A DNA stretch of 64,000 nt from the NCBI RefSeq assembly GCF_028583425.1, contig NC_072791.1:46569368-46633367 (forward strand), in the 5' to 3' direction. A program made the translations under genes and the position numbers. Below the pieces are notes generated by a model that had not been told where the DNA came from, did not search any database, and saw only the letters and a program-made list of their open reading frames with translations. The stretch comes from Eublepharis macularius (Eukaryota; Chordata; Lepidosauria; Squamata; Eublepharidae). This document shows, one piece after another, positions 1 through 12,135 of this stretch. Positions within the stretch are counted from its first letter, which is position 1, and every line of letters begins with the position of its first letter.

Positions 1-513
1 GCAATTTTCAGTGAGAGAACAGAATTAGGGGACAGGATTTTAAAACACACGTATATACACTTCTGTTCCCTGCACTGGCATTCCTTTTCAAACTGCAAAC
101 CTGGTAGCTCCAAGTTATAAAAAAATAAAACACCCTTAAAGGAATCATAGTTTTGCCCCTGATAATACGCATACCACCAACACACACTTTTAAGTATCAC
201 AAAACCACCACATATAGCAAGCATATCTCCACACACAGCCTCCCTGTCTGAATGCCATATGTTGGGGGCAAAAAACGGGGGAACACAATTGCCATTAAAT
301 CCAGATTGTAAACTTCTCAAATTAATTTGTGCAGCCACTGTTGCTGCAGACAGAATGCTGAACCAAATGGAGACAAATGACTTGGTCAGGGCTATGAACA
401 AGACAGAGGTGGGGTCTGAACCCAAAATGGCAAACCATTCCTTAGACCTCCCATGTGAGATGTAATATGACAGTATTTTACCAAAGGCAAACTGGTGAAT
501 TGCCAGCACAGGC

Positions 514-668
514 TCCCCCTTCAATTTATTTATCCCACAATTCATTTTCTACCCAGATCCCCCTGAATCAATTCCCCTTCAATTAATTTACCCCCAAATC
601 AATTTTCCAGCTTGATCCCCAAAAATCAATTTCCCTTCAATTAATCTACTCCCAAATTAATTTTCACT
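514..668. repeat. Degenerate tandem repeat, about 59-bp unit, 2.6 copies
   Basis: The phrase GATCCCC begins at 555 and recurs at 614, a 59-bp spacing. Each unit contains TTCAATTAAT or TTCAATTTAT followed by a C-rich run and CAAATCAATTTT. The first copy is partial. The array repeats an AATTAAT homeodomain-like core. Confidence 0.7.
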
Positions 669-1131
669 TCTGCTTCCCTCCCTCCAATTTTTTTTTGCAT
701 GTGTTTTTCTTGCAAATGTCAACGATAACAGCTGAATAACGTGCCCAGAGAGTTCCCACTGCATTAACACTGCCTTTGGGATTGTGTTGAGGGGGCTAGA
801 GGTGGCTCCTAAATGCTGAGAATGAAGGTGTTGTAGACCAAAAAAAGTCAGCTGGCCAATAAGCACTCACCTGCCCAACAATGCAAGCATCCTCACTTCT
901 TCCCTCCCCAATGATCTGTGTCCATAAGAGCAGGCAGGGGGGTAGATGTTCAGGATCCTATTTGCACTAATTTGCCGATGCATTGATATCAGAGTCTTCT
1001 AAGTTTTGGTAGCCACCCATTATATTGAGGGGGGAAAAACCAAGGTGGCAGCATGGTATATGCTGACAAAACAAACCGAGGATGAGCTATAGGACCAACA
1101 TCAGCTATAGATTGAGACTTTATTATCTATT

Positions 1132-1382
1132 TACTACATTTATATTCTGCTTTTCCCCCAAATGGGAACCCAAAGCAGCTTACAGTTTTGTTCTCCCTCT
1201 TCCATTTTATCCTCCCAAGTTATTATTCGTTTAGATAATTTGAATGCCACCTCTCCAGAACTTGCTTGATGCAGCTTACAACTAAAAACAACAACTCTGT
1301 GAGGTAAGCTAGGCTAAAAGATGGTGTCTGGCCCAAGAACAACCAGTGAGCTTCTATGGCAGAGCAGGGATATCTAGAAAGC
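1132..1382 (-). repeat. SINE/LINE tail fragments
   Basis: TTTATATTCTGCTTTTCCCC followed by a CAAAGCAGCTTACA phrase, then a second tail with ATTTGAATGCCACC and a CTGTGAGGTAAGCTAGGCT phrase, match tail and body segments of the tRNA-derived SINEs seen in reverse elsewhere in the window. Two fragments appear to be joined near 1222. Confidence 0.6.
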
Positions 1383-1790
1383 CAAAGCCAACAGAGCAAT
1401 GATACCTTTAAACTCTATGCCCAGTACAACTTTCTTCATTAAAAACTTTGTCAGAAGGCTTTCTAGATGTCCTCCCACAAAGCAGTGCTCCAGAGTATCA
1501 AGTTATTATCATTTCCACTTCTTGTTCTACTGCAGTTCTTCCACAACAGGAAATTACCTCTTTTGTAGTCTCCTTTTTTGCCCTCCCACCTCCACTAATT
1601 TTTATCCTGGGAGTTGCAATTCCAACACAATTGGTAAATGGAAGGTAAGATAGTTCACTGCATCTTTCAACTTCAAATTTCCTCAAATGGGACAGCTATG
1701 GATAAAACCGCAGAGACAATAATGGACAATGTACAACAAAATGTTTAGGTTAGATGTTATGGGGTGGATTCTCTGTGGTTAGACACTGAA

Positions 1791-2426
1791 CAGGGCCGGC
1801 GCCAGAGTTTCTGGCGCCTGCGGCCACGAGCACGCGCGCTTATGCGCACGCACACCTCTGACTGTGATGATGTCACGTCATCACGCAGCGCAAGATGGAT
1901 GGGGCGGCGCGCAGAAGCTTCTCCATGCTCCACACGCTGCCCCAGCAGCTGCTCGCAGCTTCTGTGCCCGGCTGGGGCGTGTGGGGGCGGAGGAGCGCGC
2001 AGCAGAGGTGGCGTGCCGCTGCCACACACCCCAGCCGGGCACAGAAGCCCCGAGCCACTGCTGGGGCGGTGCACGGAGGCTGCTCCGCGCGCCGCCCCAG
2101 CAGCGGCTCGGGGCTTCTGCGCCCGGCCGGGGCGTGTGGGAGCGGAGGAGCGTGCAAGCCAGCCCCATGCCGCTGCCGCCACGTGCCCCAGCTGAGCGCA
2201 GAAGCCGTGAGCCGCTGCTGGGGTGGCGCACAGAGGCTGCGCCCAGCTGGGGCGTGTGGCGGCGGCGGCGGCAGCATGGGGTTGGCTGGCTGCAGCAGTA
2301 GCTGCAGCCCAGTCATGCCAGCTTCACTGTGCGTGCCTCCGCCCCCGACACGTCCTCCGGCGCCCCTCCAGTGCCCTCGCGCTCAAGGCCACCACCTACC
2401 TGGCCTCCATGGGCGCTCCGGCCCTG
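1791..2426. mobile_element. Non-autonomous hAT element, GC-rich, 636 bp
   Basis: The ends are CAGGGCCGG on the left and CCGGCCCTG on the right, the CAGGG/CCCTG termini typical of hAT elements. They are flanked by an 8-bp target-site duplication, ACACTGAA (1783-1790) and CCACTGAA (2427-2434), matching 7 of 8. The body is GC-rich with repeated CGCAGAAGC and GGGGCGTGTGG motifs and an internal GATGATGTCACGTCATCA palindrome. No transposase is visible. The overlapping long open frames here are compositional. Confidence 0.85.
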
Positions 2427-3864
2427 CCACTGAAGCAGGTGACATGTTAACAATCATACTGGAAACTCACTGTTTTTACAAGTTTTAATATGGTACCTGA
2501 AAACCTAAAGCAGTGGAATATGCCAGTTAAGGTAACAGTTCTAGCATTATGTAAAACAGGGACTTCTTGAATAAGACAAAAGGCATTTCATAGTTAAAAT
2601 TATGCTGGCAACTGATTTGGGGGTTTGCTGGGGAGACTTCATTTGACCAGTCAATTTATTTCAGTCTAGTGCTAACATCTGCCTTGGTAAAGGAAGTATG
2701 GTCTAAGTGAAATCCATTCTTTCATATTTTAAAAGGAGTTCACTTCTATGCAGAGTTTCTTCAGTCTAAGACCACTGAAATCAGGATTGCACTGTAAATG
2801 GCCTTAACATTACCCCAGTTTGTCTGCTCCTGAAACATACCTGCCACAAACCCACTTCCAACTCAGGCTTGGGCTGACCGTCCCCTACCCTGAGGTAAAA
2901 CTTCTCCTCTTCAAGGAAGCTGTATACTGGGCTGGGAAGCCTCTGGTAGCGTGGTTGATGTTAAGCTTCAACTTTCCTTCTTGTCCCACCCTTAAGAAAT
3001 GTTAAAAATGGTTACCAGCCAAGTCTTAGTAGGGAACAGATCAGGGGTTTGCACTTCCCTTTAGCAGAAACTGGCACACAAGGCTTGGGGAGGTTCAAAA
3101 CATAACTGAAGGTTTATTTACAGTAGGTAAAGTCAGAAGGCAGGTAGGCAGGTGTTTGAACTGAAGTAACAGAAAGGTTTTTACACAGCAACTTCACTGG
3201 TGTGAGGCACAAAACGTTTGGTATAACACTAGGTTGCTGGCTTTCAGAGGCTGACACTGCTTCACAGATGTTACACTTTATATACTCAAACACACACACA
3301 GCACGACTTTCCCTCCTCTCCAGACCTTAGGGGGCAGGCATTATAGTTATGAGCTATAACTCTGTTCCTGGCACTGAAGGGGAGGCTCCTTTCTATCCAC
3401 TTCCTTGGTCCACTATAATTCCCAGATCTCTCAAGTCTAAGCAGGAGTTAGTGCTGTTTTTTTCCACTTTAGTCCAAGAACTAACAGTGCTTCACAAACA
3501 TTTCTTCCTCACACAGAGGATTCTCTGGCTGACCCTCTCTGGTCAAAAGCCAGGCTCCCACTCCCCTTTCACTCTCTTGTTTACTCTCCAACTCCAACTG
3601 ACTGCTCCCCCAACATTCCATCCCCAACTGCCATTTCAGGCTAGCCACATAGTGGGAAAGGAAACATGTCAATCATAGCTCACTGACTGGAAATCTCAGC
3701 ATCTGAAGCTGAGTCTGTCACAATACCATTTAAGCCTGGGAACAATGGTGAAGCCTATTTATAAGGACAGATACTGCAACTTGCTCCTGTATTTCGGTCT
3801 CAGTCTAAGGTAGACAAGCAAGAAAATTCCTAGTAGCCTTTTTCTTTAAATTATATGTCCTCAG

Positions 3865-4055
3865 ATGAACACTGATGAAGCTGTCTTATATTGAATCAGT
3901 CCATCAAGGTCATTATTGTCTACTCAGAGTGGCAGCAGCTCTCCTGGGTCTCAGACAGGTCTTTCACGTCACCTAATGACTGGTCTTTTTACTGGAGATG
4001 CTACGGATGGAACCTGGAATGAAAGCAGAGGCTTTTCCACTGAGCCACAGCCTTT
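3865..4055 (-). mobile_element. tRNA-Ala-like SINE (minus copy)
   Basis: Read on the minus strand it resembles the copies at 11.03 and 58.54 kb: a degraded tRNA head, then AGTAGACAATA and a CTGAATCAGT-type tail. It is a decayed copy. Confidence 0.7.
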
Positions 4056-4099
4056 CATATATACAGAGAGGCACTTTCCCCCCTGAATCTCAGATCTTG

Positions 4100-4720
4100 A
4101 TGTGTGATGTGCCTTCAAGTCACTTCCAACTTGTGGTGACCTTATGAATTAACCTCCAAAATGTTCTATCATTAATAGCCCTACTCAGATCTTGCAAACT
4201 GGAGCCATGACTTTCTTTATTGAGTCAACTCATTTTGGGTCTTCCTTTTTTCTACTACCGTCACCTTTCCTCGCATTATTGTCTTTTCCAGTGAGTCTTT
4301 TCTTCTCATGATGTGACTAAAGTATGATAGCATCAGTTTTTTCAGTTTAACTTTTAGAGACAATTCAGGCTTAATTTGATCTAGAACCCACTTATTTGTC
4401 TTTTTGACCATCCACGGTATCCATAAAACTCTTGTCCATCACTACCTTTCAAACAAATCCATTTTCTTCCTGTCAGCTTTCTTCACTGTCCAACTTTCAC
4501 ATCCTGGAATGCCATAGTATGATTTACCTAGATCTTGGGCCCCAGCAACATGGCAAGTGTCATTCAGCACTTTGGGCACTACATGGCAAACAAGAACTCC
4601 AGGCTTGCAAACTTTATTGTATGTCTGTCTCATTACAGCAAAATGCCCACTAGAGGGCCATACATGATGTTCACAGATGCTGTCTTTCATATCTATGCTT
4701 ACTTCTTTTATTTGCATGGT
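4100..4720 (-). mobile_element. Bov-B/RTE LINE fragment, reverse-transcriptase C-terminus and 3' tail
   Basis: Minus-strand frames, broken by frameshifts, read ESWTVKKADRKKMDLFE, then KKTNKWVLDQIKPELSLK and LSYFSHIMRRKDSLEKTI. These are recognisable C-terminal residues of RTE/Bov-B reverse transcriptase. The 3' end carries the GTGCCTTCAAGTCACTTCCA tail characteristic of Bov-B. The copy is 5'-truncated and inactivated. Bov-B is abundant in squamates, which supports the taxonomic guess. Confidence 0.85.
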
Positions 4721-4735
4721 ATAATGGCATCATTG

Positions 4736-4882
4736 AGAGCCAGCATAGTGTAATGGTTAGCATGTTTGACTAGGACTAGAAAGATCTGACTTGAAATTCC
4801 CACTCTGCTACAAAGCTTGCTGGGCTGTCTGTCTTTCTACCCAACCTACTTAATAGGGTTGTTGTGATAAAAGTGGGAAGAG

Positions 4883-4914
<32 letters not shown>
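4736..4914 (+). mobile_element. tRNA-derived SINE with (AT)n tail
   Basis: AGCCAGCATAGTGTAATGGT begins a tRNA-like head, followed by GGACTAGAAAGATCTGACTT and a GGGTTGTTGTGATAAAA tail. A dinucleotide (AT)15 run at 4885-4914 follows immediately. Confidence 0.75.
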
Positions 4915-4916
<2 letters not shown>

Positions 4917-5756
4917 TACCTTGAGGAAGGTAGGATGAGGGAGCAGGATTCTATGTTTGTAAAAAGCCATAGGAAATTTGGGGGGGGGGATCAGCAAATG
5001 AACCTTTCCTCCATCACTATCTCCATGCCAGGAAAATATTCATCTCATGATTATCTGCTTGTCATGTAAACCTTAAAGCCAGAAAAGACAAAGAGGAATC
5101 AGAGAGGAAACATGTTTTCTTTTATGGAAAGCTAGTAACACAGGAAGTTGTTGGATTTAAATGTTCAGTAAAGAAAAAAAAGAAACCCAGAAAGAGAACC
5201 TTAGGTTTAGTAATGGGCTATGTGTAAGTTTCCCCAGTGGGGAAAAAGAGGCTCTCTTGGGCTGTTTCAGGTCAGGAAAATGGCATGAGGGGAGGCTTTA
5301 AGCCCCTGTACTGCATGCTGTGGGTCCAATCCAAATTGACCCTCACATGCCTGAAAATCGAAGGACAAGGGGCAGACTAGGGGATGAAACTGGAAACAGT
5401 GTATCATGTTATGCTCAGCTGCAACGTTCATTGAATGACTTTAGGCAAGTCTCTCTCTCTCTCAGCCTAACCCACCTCACAGTCTTGTGAGGATAAAACA
5501 GTTGAGGGGAGAACCATAGACACCACTTAGTATGGACAGCCATTGTTGTGGTTAAGAGCACAAGCTATGAAACAGGGAACAGCAATGATCAGTGATTAAC
5601 CTCTCTCTCTCTGCTTTAGCACTTCTGCATTCGGGTTGGGAAAATCTGCATAGTGGTGTGTAAGGTGGTCAGATGTTGTCATATACATCTGAGCCTTGAA
5701 AGTCACATGTGGTGGTGACCATAGCCACCCATGCCTATTCACATTGCCAAGGAACT

Positions 5757-6255
5757 GAATACAAACAGAGTTGGACGAACAGGTTGATCCCTTCCCCAAA
5801 CTGTAAAGGGAATAAATCTTATATCAAAAATCAGAACATTCAAAAAACAGTGGAAGAACATTTCAGGACATTCTGCCAGGACATTCCATCGTTCTCAAGC
5901 AGAGAAAAGTAAAGTAACAATGAGAAATTGCTGAAATCGCATTTATTTGCAAATTCGGAACAATGGAACCCACCCCCCAGGTTGAATCAGGGCATTGGAT
6001 TTTTCTCACACTACTAATGCTAATTTTCTGTACCTTGCACCCATGCTGTATCAAACTAATTACAGCATGTATTATAGCTGACACTCTAATTTACAATATG
6101 CCTCTCACCCCCTGCCCAGATTATAAAGAGTCCTACCTTTTTCTGTTCCATGTATCTAAAAGCTCTTTCCCTGGAAATCTAGTTGGCCTTTAAGGTGCTA
6201 CTGGACCCAAATCTTGCTATTCTACCACAGAGCAACACAACTACCCACCTAAAAC
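5757..6255 (+). mobile_element. Penelope-like element, 3' part
   Basis: Plus-strand frames are similar to the Penelope-like copies at 38.1 and 48.7 kb: an IKNQNIQKTVEEHF-type stretch after the GIY-YIG segment, then EIAEIAFICKFGTM-type sequence. The end carries AGGTGCTACTGGACCCAAAT and CAACACAACTACCCACC, the shared 3' terminus of this family. Frameshifts and stops make it a dead fragment. Confidence 0.8.
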
Positions 6256-6375
6256 TATCTCCCGGATAAGGCACACTATGTATTTGGATTTTTTTCCTCA
6301 TTATTCAGCCCAGATTAGATTGATGGTTGTTGTGGGTTTTACGGGCTGTATTGCCGTGGTCTTGGCATTGTAGTT

Positions 6376-6416
6376 CCTGACGTTTCGCCAGCAGCCGTGG
6401 CTGGCATCTTCAGAGG
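6376..6416 (-). ncRNA. Hammerhead-ribozyme-like motif (minus arm)
   Basis: On the minus strand the order is CCT, CTGAAGA, T, GCCAGC, loop, GCTGGC, GAAAC, GTC, AGG. That is the hammerhead order: CUGANGA box, stem II, GAAA box, a very short stem III (AC/GU) and cleavage-site GUC, with stem I CCU/AGG. One unpaired T between the CUGANGA box and stem II departs from the canonical core, so activity is doubtful. Confidence 0.45.
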
Positions 6417-6489
6417 TGTAGCACCAAAAGACAGAGATCTCTCAGTGTCACAGTGTGGAAAAAGGTGCTACACCTCTGAAGATGCTACA

Positions 6490-6530
6490 CCTCTGAAGAT
6501 GCCAGCCACGGCTGCTGGCGAAACGTCAGG
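6490..6530 (+). ncRNA. Hammerhead-ribozyme-like motif (plus arm)
   Basis: This is the same motif as in the minus arm, on the plus strand: CTGAAGA at 6493-6499, stem II GCCAGC/GCTGGC, GAAAC and GTC ending at 6527, and stem I CCT/AGG. A partial second CTGAAGAT occurs 17 bp upstream because of a short tandem duplication. It has the same extra T before stem II. Confidence 0.45.
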
Positions 6531-7074
6531 AACTACAATGCCAAGACCACGGCAATACAGCCCGGAAAACCCACAACAACCATCGTTCTCCGGCCGTGAA
6601 AGCCTTCGACAATACACCAGATTAGACTGTTCGTAACTTTCCAGTTCTCAATTTTCTTACAGAAAGCTGCAAAGCTCTTACAAACCAGGAAGTATTTTAC
6701 AGCTATCTATTCAAATGCAGAGTCAAAATGATTGACACTGTTTATGGTGACATCACTTTCTATGACTCTATAAAAGGGATATGAAGTTAAATGAGCATAG
6801 TTAAAATGGCACATTGGCTGCATAGCTGATCACAGTGCAGACAACTGGCATTGCTCCTACTGCCTGCAAAAAGTTAGATCAGGAGTGCACTCAGTCACCT
6901 GCATGGCTGGTCAGAAACTTTTCATGTCAAAGACTTCAGCTACCTGTTGAACTATCCATTGACTTCTTCCAGAAAAGTGTATTTGAGCCAGCTACTAAAA
7001 GCCAGGTTCATCCAAATATCCCTTATCCATTTTTAGACAACATACAATATAAAATGCCACTTCTATGTGGCATA

Positions 7075-7200
7075 TGATGTAACAACCCTGTGAGGTAGGT
7101 TCTGAGTGTGTGTGACTGTCCCAACAACACCCAGCAAGTTTCCATGGTTCTTCCACTCTAACCGCTACACCCACTTCTCCCTCTGTCATACATATCGGCC
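7075..7200 (-). mobile_element. tRNA-derived SINE fragment
   Basis: AACAACCCTGTGAGGTAGGT leads to CCACTCTAACCGCTACACCC, the reverse complement of the tRNA-like head of the common SINE of this window. Confidence 0.65.
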
Positions 7201-8218
7201 TTAGTATAACCAGTTTTCTCATACTAGATTCAATATACAAAATATTAATAAAGTGAGATTTATACAACAGACTATTAGGCTAGGATGGAAGAGGCAGAGG
7301 CCTTATTTTCTAAGAGTGCTCCTATGACCATCAGTGCTTGTTTCTAAGGTGCTGGAGTTATGTATTATGTATCATTTATGTGTAGTGGTATATTGCGGTC
7401 TGAGAGAGGAAAAGAAATGTTGCACATCTCTTTTGGGAAGTCTGTTCCCCTCTCCCCATCTGTTCAACAGTCCCTTTCCCCACTTTTCCCCATACTTTTT
7501 ACTGTTTGTATCCTGAAAATGGATTAAATAGGCTACATTGAAAAAGAAGTACTGGATGTGACAGAACATGGGATACAACTACTGATTTGCTTTAGACATT
7601 ATTCCTGCATAGATTCCAGCCAGTATAACTTCGGAGTTGTATATTCATATTTTACAGTGAGAGATAAATACCTAATGAAAACCTACTGTTCAGAGAACCT
7701 CCTTCCTTCCTAGCTTGCCTCCCGTGTGCTCTGAGCTGAGTTTCAAGGAAACATAATGTTTCTGGCAAACAGGAAATTGCTTTGGGGTTGCCTCAGATTT
7801 TCAGAATAATTAATACATTGTTTTTATCTCAATATGAAGTTTTAGAATTAGTTGGTTTAGAATTAATGCTCTGAATTTATCCTGAGCCTAAAAATATCGC
7901 AAGTCCCTTCTTTGTACTGACATGCAGACATCAATTACCAACCATGTTCGAATACATTAAATGAAAAAAATAAAAACAGAAAAGAAATGGAAGAAGGGCA
8001 AGTAGCTAATTAGACTTTAATGCAACATAATGTATCTCATAATGTATTTCACTGGACAAACTATTGTTACATTATTTCTGCCTCCTAACTTCAAAATGAA
8101 AGTCTCTCTCTTGACTCATCCCAAACATCAAAAACATGATTTAGAAGACTTTAACTATATTGGGGTAAGTGTACTATGGATCTAGAAGAATGCACTTCAT
8201 CTATGCCTGATAACTTGA

Positions 8219-8312
8219 TTAACTGTACAATCCTCAGCAGAGTTACTCCAGTCTCTGAAATCAATGGGCTTATATTGGAGTAACTCTGCTTAGGATTGCA
8301 CTGTTAATGTTA
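8219..8312. mobile_element. Palindromic MITE
   Basis: The left arm AACTGTACAATCCTCAGCAG and AGTTACTCCAG are repeated in inverse at the right end as GGAGTAACTCTGC and TTAGGATTGCACTGTTAA. A diverged relative sits at 13698-13790, and similar GCAATCC...AATCAATGG stretches recur at about 31.42-31.49 and 39.08-39.17 kb. Confidence 0.65.
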
Positions 8313-11027
8313 AAGTTTCTCAAGTTAGTGCTGTGGTTTCCTTTTACTTTCCCTATGATAAAAGTAACACTAAGAAAATCAAAGTAGGTATTATAAACAT
8401 TTGCATCCATTCAGAACAAGTGTAAGTATGGAGATGTTTCCTAGTGCCATGTTAACAATCAAGTCTTTATTAGTAAACCTTCATCTACATATCTCTTGCT
8501 TAGCATGTTGCTAGAATAGCTACAGCCTTGCAAAATGATAAACTTTCAAAACATCACTTCTGAAGAACTTAATTTGAAATTTAACAAAATTTAGCTGATG
8601 TGGAAAGAGCTCTGATCGGATCAAACAACTTGGGTTTTGCAATATTAAACAATCCTATCTTATTTTCTGCTCCTAAATTTTGCTCAACTAGTAGAGCTCA
8701 AAGACACTGGCACTGGAAATCTGTGCCAGTTTAGCACCACCATTGTATGGGCAGCACCAAATACAAATGGAACTTTTTCACTGACAGAACACTCACAGTA
8801 CAAAAATGAGACAAAGCAGAAGCACGGTTAGGAGTGGTAAAAAGCCTGTGCTTATTCAGGGATTGTTCCATTGCCTAGGATACCATAACATTATGCATAC
8901 CAAAAAGGTGGTGTCAACTATTATACCACCTTTGAAGTCAACGGACTGCCCCAATGACCTCCCCTTTCCCTGCCCCTGCAGCCAAAATGGAGGAGCAGAT
9001 TCCCAGCTAAATCTGCACATCATGGATAGATAAGACCCAGCCAAGGAACTCTGACTTCATCTATCAAAGCATGGGGCTACCTCAGTCCATTCTCATTTGT
9101 GTAGTACACCAATGGAACTTTGGGGACACAGTTTAAGGGCATTTTGCATGAATAGCCAAGACTCACAACAACATGTGCACGGCACATTGCTAACACTTAG
9201 TGTTCTCAGAACACGTGCAGGTTCCCAGCCTTAGATCTTCAGAAAAACATACCCAACAAGAGTCCAACTGCACTGTTGCAACTGGAGTTGAAAAAATAAG
9301 GCATCCTAGACAGTCAAGTCAAGAGGGGGTGTGCATGCTTCTGAAGAGACTCTCCATACCTCACCTCCTAACATGCAAAACATGCAAAATGTTCACACAC
9401 TCATGACAAAGTGTATCCCACACATACACTACAATGCAGGAGAACGATGTGTTTGTTTGACAACTCTTTATTATTCCAGTGGTTACACAACATCTCTCGG
9501 GCAAGCAATTCAGGGGGTCATCATATGCAATATGCTGAAAGGATGGCAGCAAATCCCCCAAAGCAGGTAAACTGTCATCAGGTAGCAATGGAGGGAATCA
9601 ATGTTTATGCTGGTGAAGACTAAGTATTCCACCCACATAGGCATGACTCACTGTAGTCTCATGACTACACTTTAGCCTTTCTTTTGGCAGCCTAATTCCA
9701 TGTAGTTTGTAGAAAGCATGTGTGTATTGGGTCATGTGTGATATAGTTTTACTAGGCCATCACTGGCATTTTCCCTATATGACTAATGCCAAGTGTTAGT
9801 GGTGTTCAGCATCATGGCTGGAGAATGGTGGCAGAATTATGAGGGGTGGTGTGTAGTGGCTTGATGGTGTTGCTGTGCTGGTGCTTTTTAAAATTGTACT
9901 TTTGACTCTATTGCTGGTTGACAGCACATTACACCACTTTTGTTCTGGCCTAGTATCTGCTGAAGCCAGGGTCCATTCCAGGTTTTGATGGTCCCCAGGC
10001 TGAGAGTACCCGAGTCCCTTCTCCCCTCCTCTGCCTGCTTCACCCCCACTCACACACCTCTTCCTGCTTTTCTGTCCCTACACTGTTCACCTTGCAGTCT
10101 TCTCTTTTGCATGCATTTGCTTGCCAGCCCTCCCAGGGATTGGCAGCAGGGGAGGCAGGCAGGCAATAAGCAGTATCACTGGGCCCCGCTGGAAGCCCTG
10201 GACATCGGCAACTGCTCCATCTCAGGGTATGCTAATACCAGTCCTGGCTGAAGCAACAGTCATATGACTGCACTTTTAATTTGGTTACAGAGATGTTGTT
10301 TTGGGATGTGTTTAGCAAACTCTTAAGCTTAATTTTCCACTTACATAGTTTAGTAAATCCCAGTGACTTTAGTATCTAGGTAAAACTGAAAACACTCAGG
10401 CAGAGTCCACAAATCAGATTTTTTAAAAAAAGGATTATAAATCAGGCTTAAAATTAATCCAGTGCTCAGAGCAGTCATATTGGCTGCTCTCATCAAAACA
10501 TGAGTCTCTGAGTCTCCCTTTCTTTATGTATTCAGAACTGGGGCATAGATTGCAACTTCTTTGTAAATAGAATGAATAGCTTGGTGTGCTTGTGCACAGA
10601 CTGAAAAAAGATCTCAGAAAGAAACTTCAGAGGGCAAGGAGAACATGTTGCTATAGCAAGACTTTCTAGTGCACGGTAGTTAGACCACAAAAAGTGCTAT
10701 GATATAATTTCAGCAATTCCATGGACACTGATAAACAGTCAATGATTAAATTGCTATTTTCTAAAATATCCAAATTCAGATAAAATTAAATCATATGCTT
10801 ATGAGTAAGTAGTTGGAAGGAGGTATCTATCAGGAAGTGTATAAACTGGAATTAAAATGGAATTGGTGAAAACATTTGTTTATAACAGGAGAGGTGAGGA
10901 TCCTGCAGTTAAAACATTCCCAGATTTTTATACCAGTGGTGCATTCCAAAAAAAGTTAGGTGTACTCCAATGCGCCAAAATCCAATTTAAACCTTTGCAA
11001 TCAAATTTTGGAATGCAGAATTGAGGT

Positions 11028-11230
11028 GGGGCCATGGCTCAGTGGTAGGGCATCTGCTTGGCATGCAGCGATCCCAGGTTCAGTCCCCAGCATGGCCAGT
11101 TAGTAAGACCAGGTGATGTGGAAGACCTTTACCTGAATGCTCAGAGAGCTGCTGCCAGGCTGAGTAGACAATACTGATCTTGAAGGATCAATGATCTGAT
11201 TTGGTATAAAGCAGCTTTGTGTGTTCAATA
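11028..11230 (+). mobile_element. tRNA-Ala-like SINE (full-length-looking copy)
   Basis: The head GGGGCCATGGCTCAGTGGTA contains an A-box (TGGCTCAGTGG) and is followed by a GGTTCAGTCCC B-box. The tRNA-unrelated body contains TGAGTAGACAATACTGATCT and a TATAAAGCAGCTTTGTGTGT tail. Other copies are at 3.87, 35.84 and 58.54 kb. Confidence 0.8.
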
Positions 11231-12011
11231 TGTTCCCATAAGTCCCTTTTCATACAGTTGGGCATAAAACTGCTTGACTTGAATTTACACACTCAAAAGG
11301 GGTGTGAGGATCTTTTATGCAGGTCCATCTTTGAAGCTATGGAAATCCACATCAACTCTTGACCACAGGCAACCCAGAGTAGAGCTCATTCTGCAGATGT
11401 CAAACCAAGTGGAGAGTTGAAGTTCTCATAGAAACCCTACAAGAACTGTTCTGAGTTCCCAGGAATAAATGCAGGATTAAAATGTCATTTAAAAATATGG
11501 TTTATGATTAGAATTTTACAAATGTGCATTCTTTTGCTTTATTCTTTTATCTGACTGCACATTTTGAGATTATTTGTGTTCACTGGAGAAGCACTTGCCA
11601 ATATTTGCTTTGAGTGGGCAGTCAACTTTCATGGCCTTCTCAGTCTCCTGTTCTATACTAGAATCTCCTATCCTCAGTAAAATAATAAAACTTTGGTGGG
11701 AGTAACCACATTGAATAGACTTGGACAGGGTTTTTAGTAGACCTGCTTAGTGCAACCCGATACAGAGTTCCATTTCAATTGACTTAGAAGGGTGTAACTC
11801 AAATTAGAATTGCACTGCTATTCACCAAATATCTGCCCTATTGCTCAGGTTCTTTGCCAACTCCCTAATATTGACCACCATGTCTTTCATTCATGTGGTA
11901 CCAATTCTTGTTTGCATAAGAAGATACTTAAGTCTCCATACTATGCAAAATATTTGATGTCAAAATATTAGAAAGATAAATGTAAAACAATTTAAAACCT
12001 GTTTTTCATGG

Positions 12012-12135
12012 TTAAGTACATAAGAAGAGCCCTGCTGTATCAGACCAGTCATCCATCTAGACAAGCATCTTGTTTCATACAATGGCCAACCAGTTTCCTG
12101 GAAGACCAACAAACAGGGCATAGAGGCCAAGGCTT
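12012..12135 (+). repeat. Dispersed LINE/SINE-derived repeat fragment
   Basis: ACATAAGAAGAGCCCTGCTG, then GATCCATCTAG-like and CAATGGCCAACCAGTTTCC phrases. I recognise this wording as a common reptile interspersed repeat but cannot name the family from sequence alone. Confidence 0.5.

Larger units (their letters stand above)
6325..6612. repeat. Inverted-repeat element carrying hammerhead-like motifs in both arms
   Basis: The arm at about 6328-6420 is the reverse complement of 6465-6590, separated by about 45 bp of unrelated sequence. Both contain GGTGCTACACCT, the GCCAGC/GCTGGC stem, CGAAACGTCAGGAACTACAA and a GCAATACAGCCC phrase. A 17-bp tandem duplication (6467-6483 and 6484-6500) lies inside the right arm. 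The right end reads GGCCGTGAAAGCCTTCGACA. It may be the terminal repeat of a Penelope-like element. Confidence 0.75.

Noticed and set aside
1757..2488. Several overlapping long open frames on both strands
   Set aside because: They come from the GC-rich body of a hAT element bounded by CAGGG/CCCTG ends and an 8-bp duplication. There is no conserved protein and all frames are similarly open.
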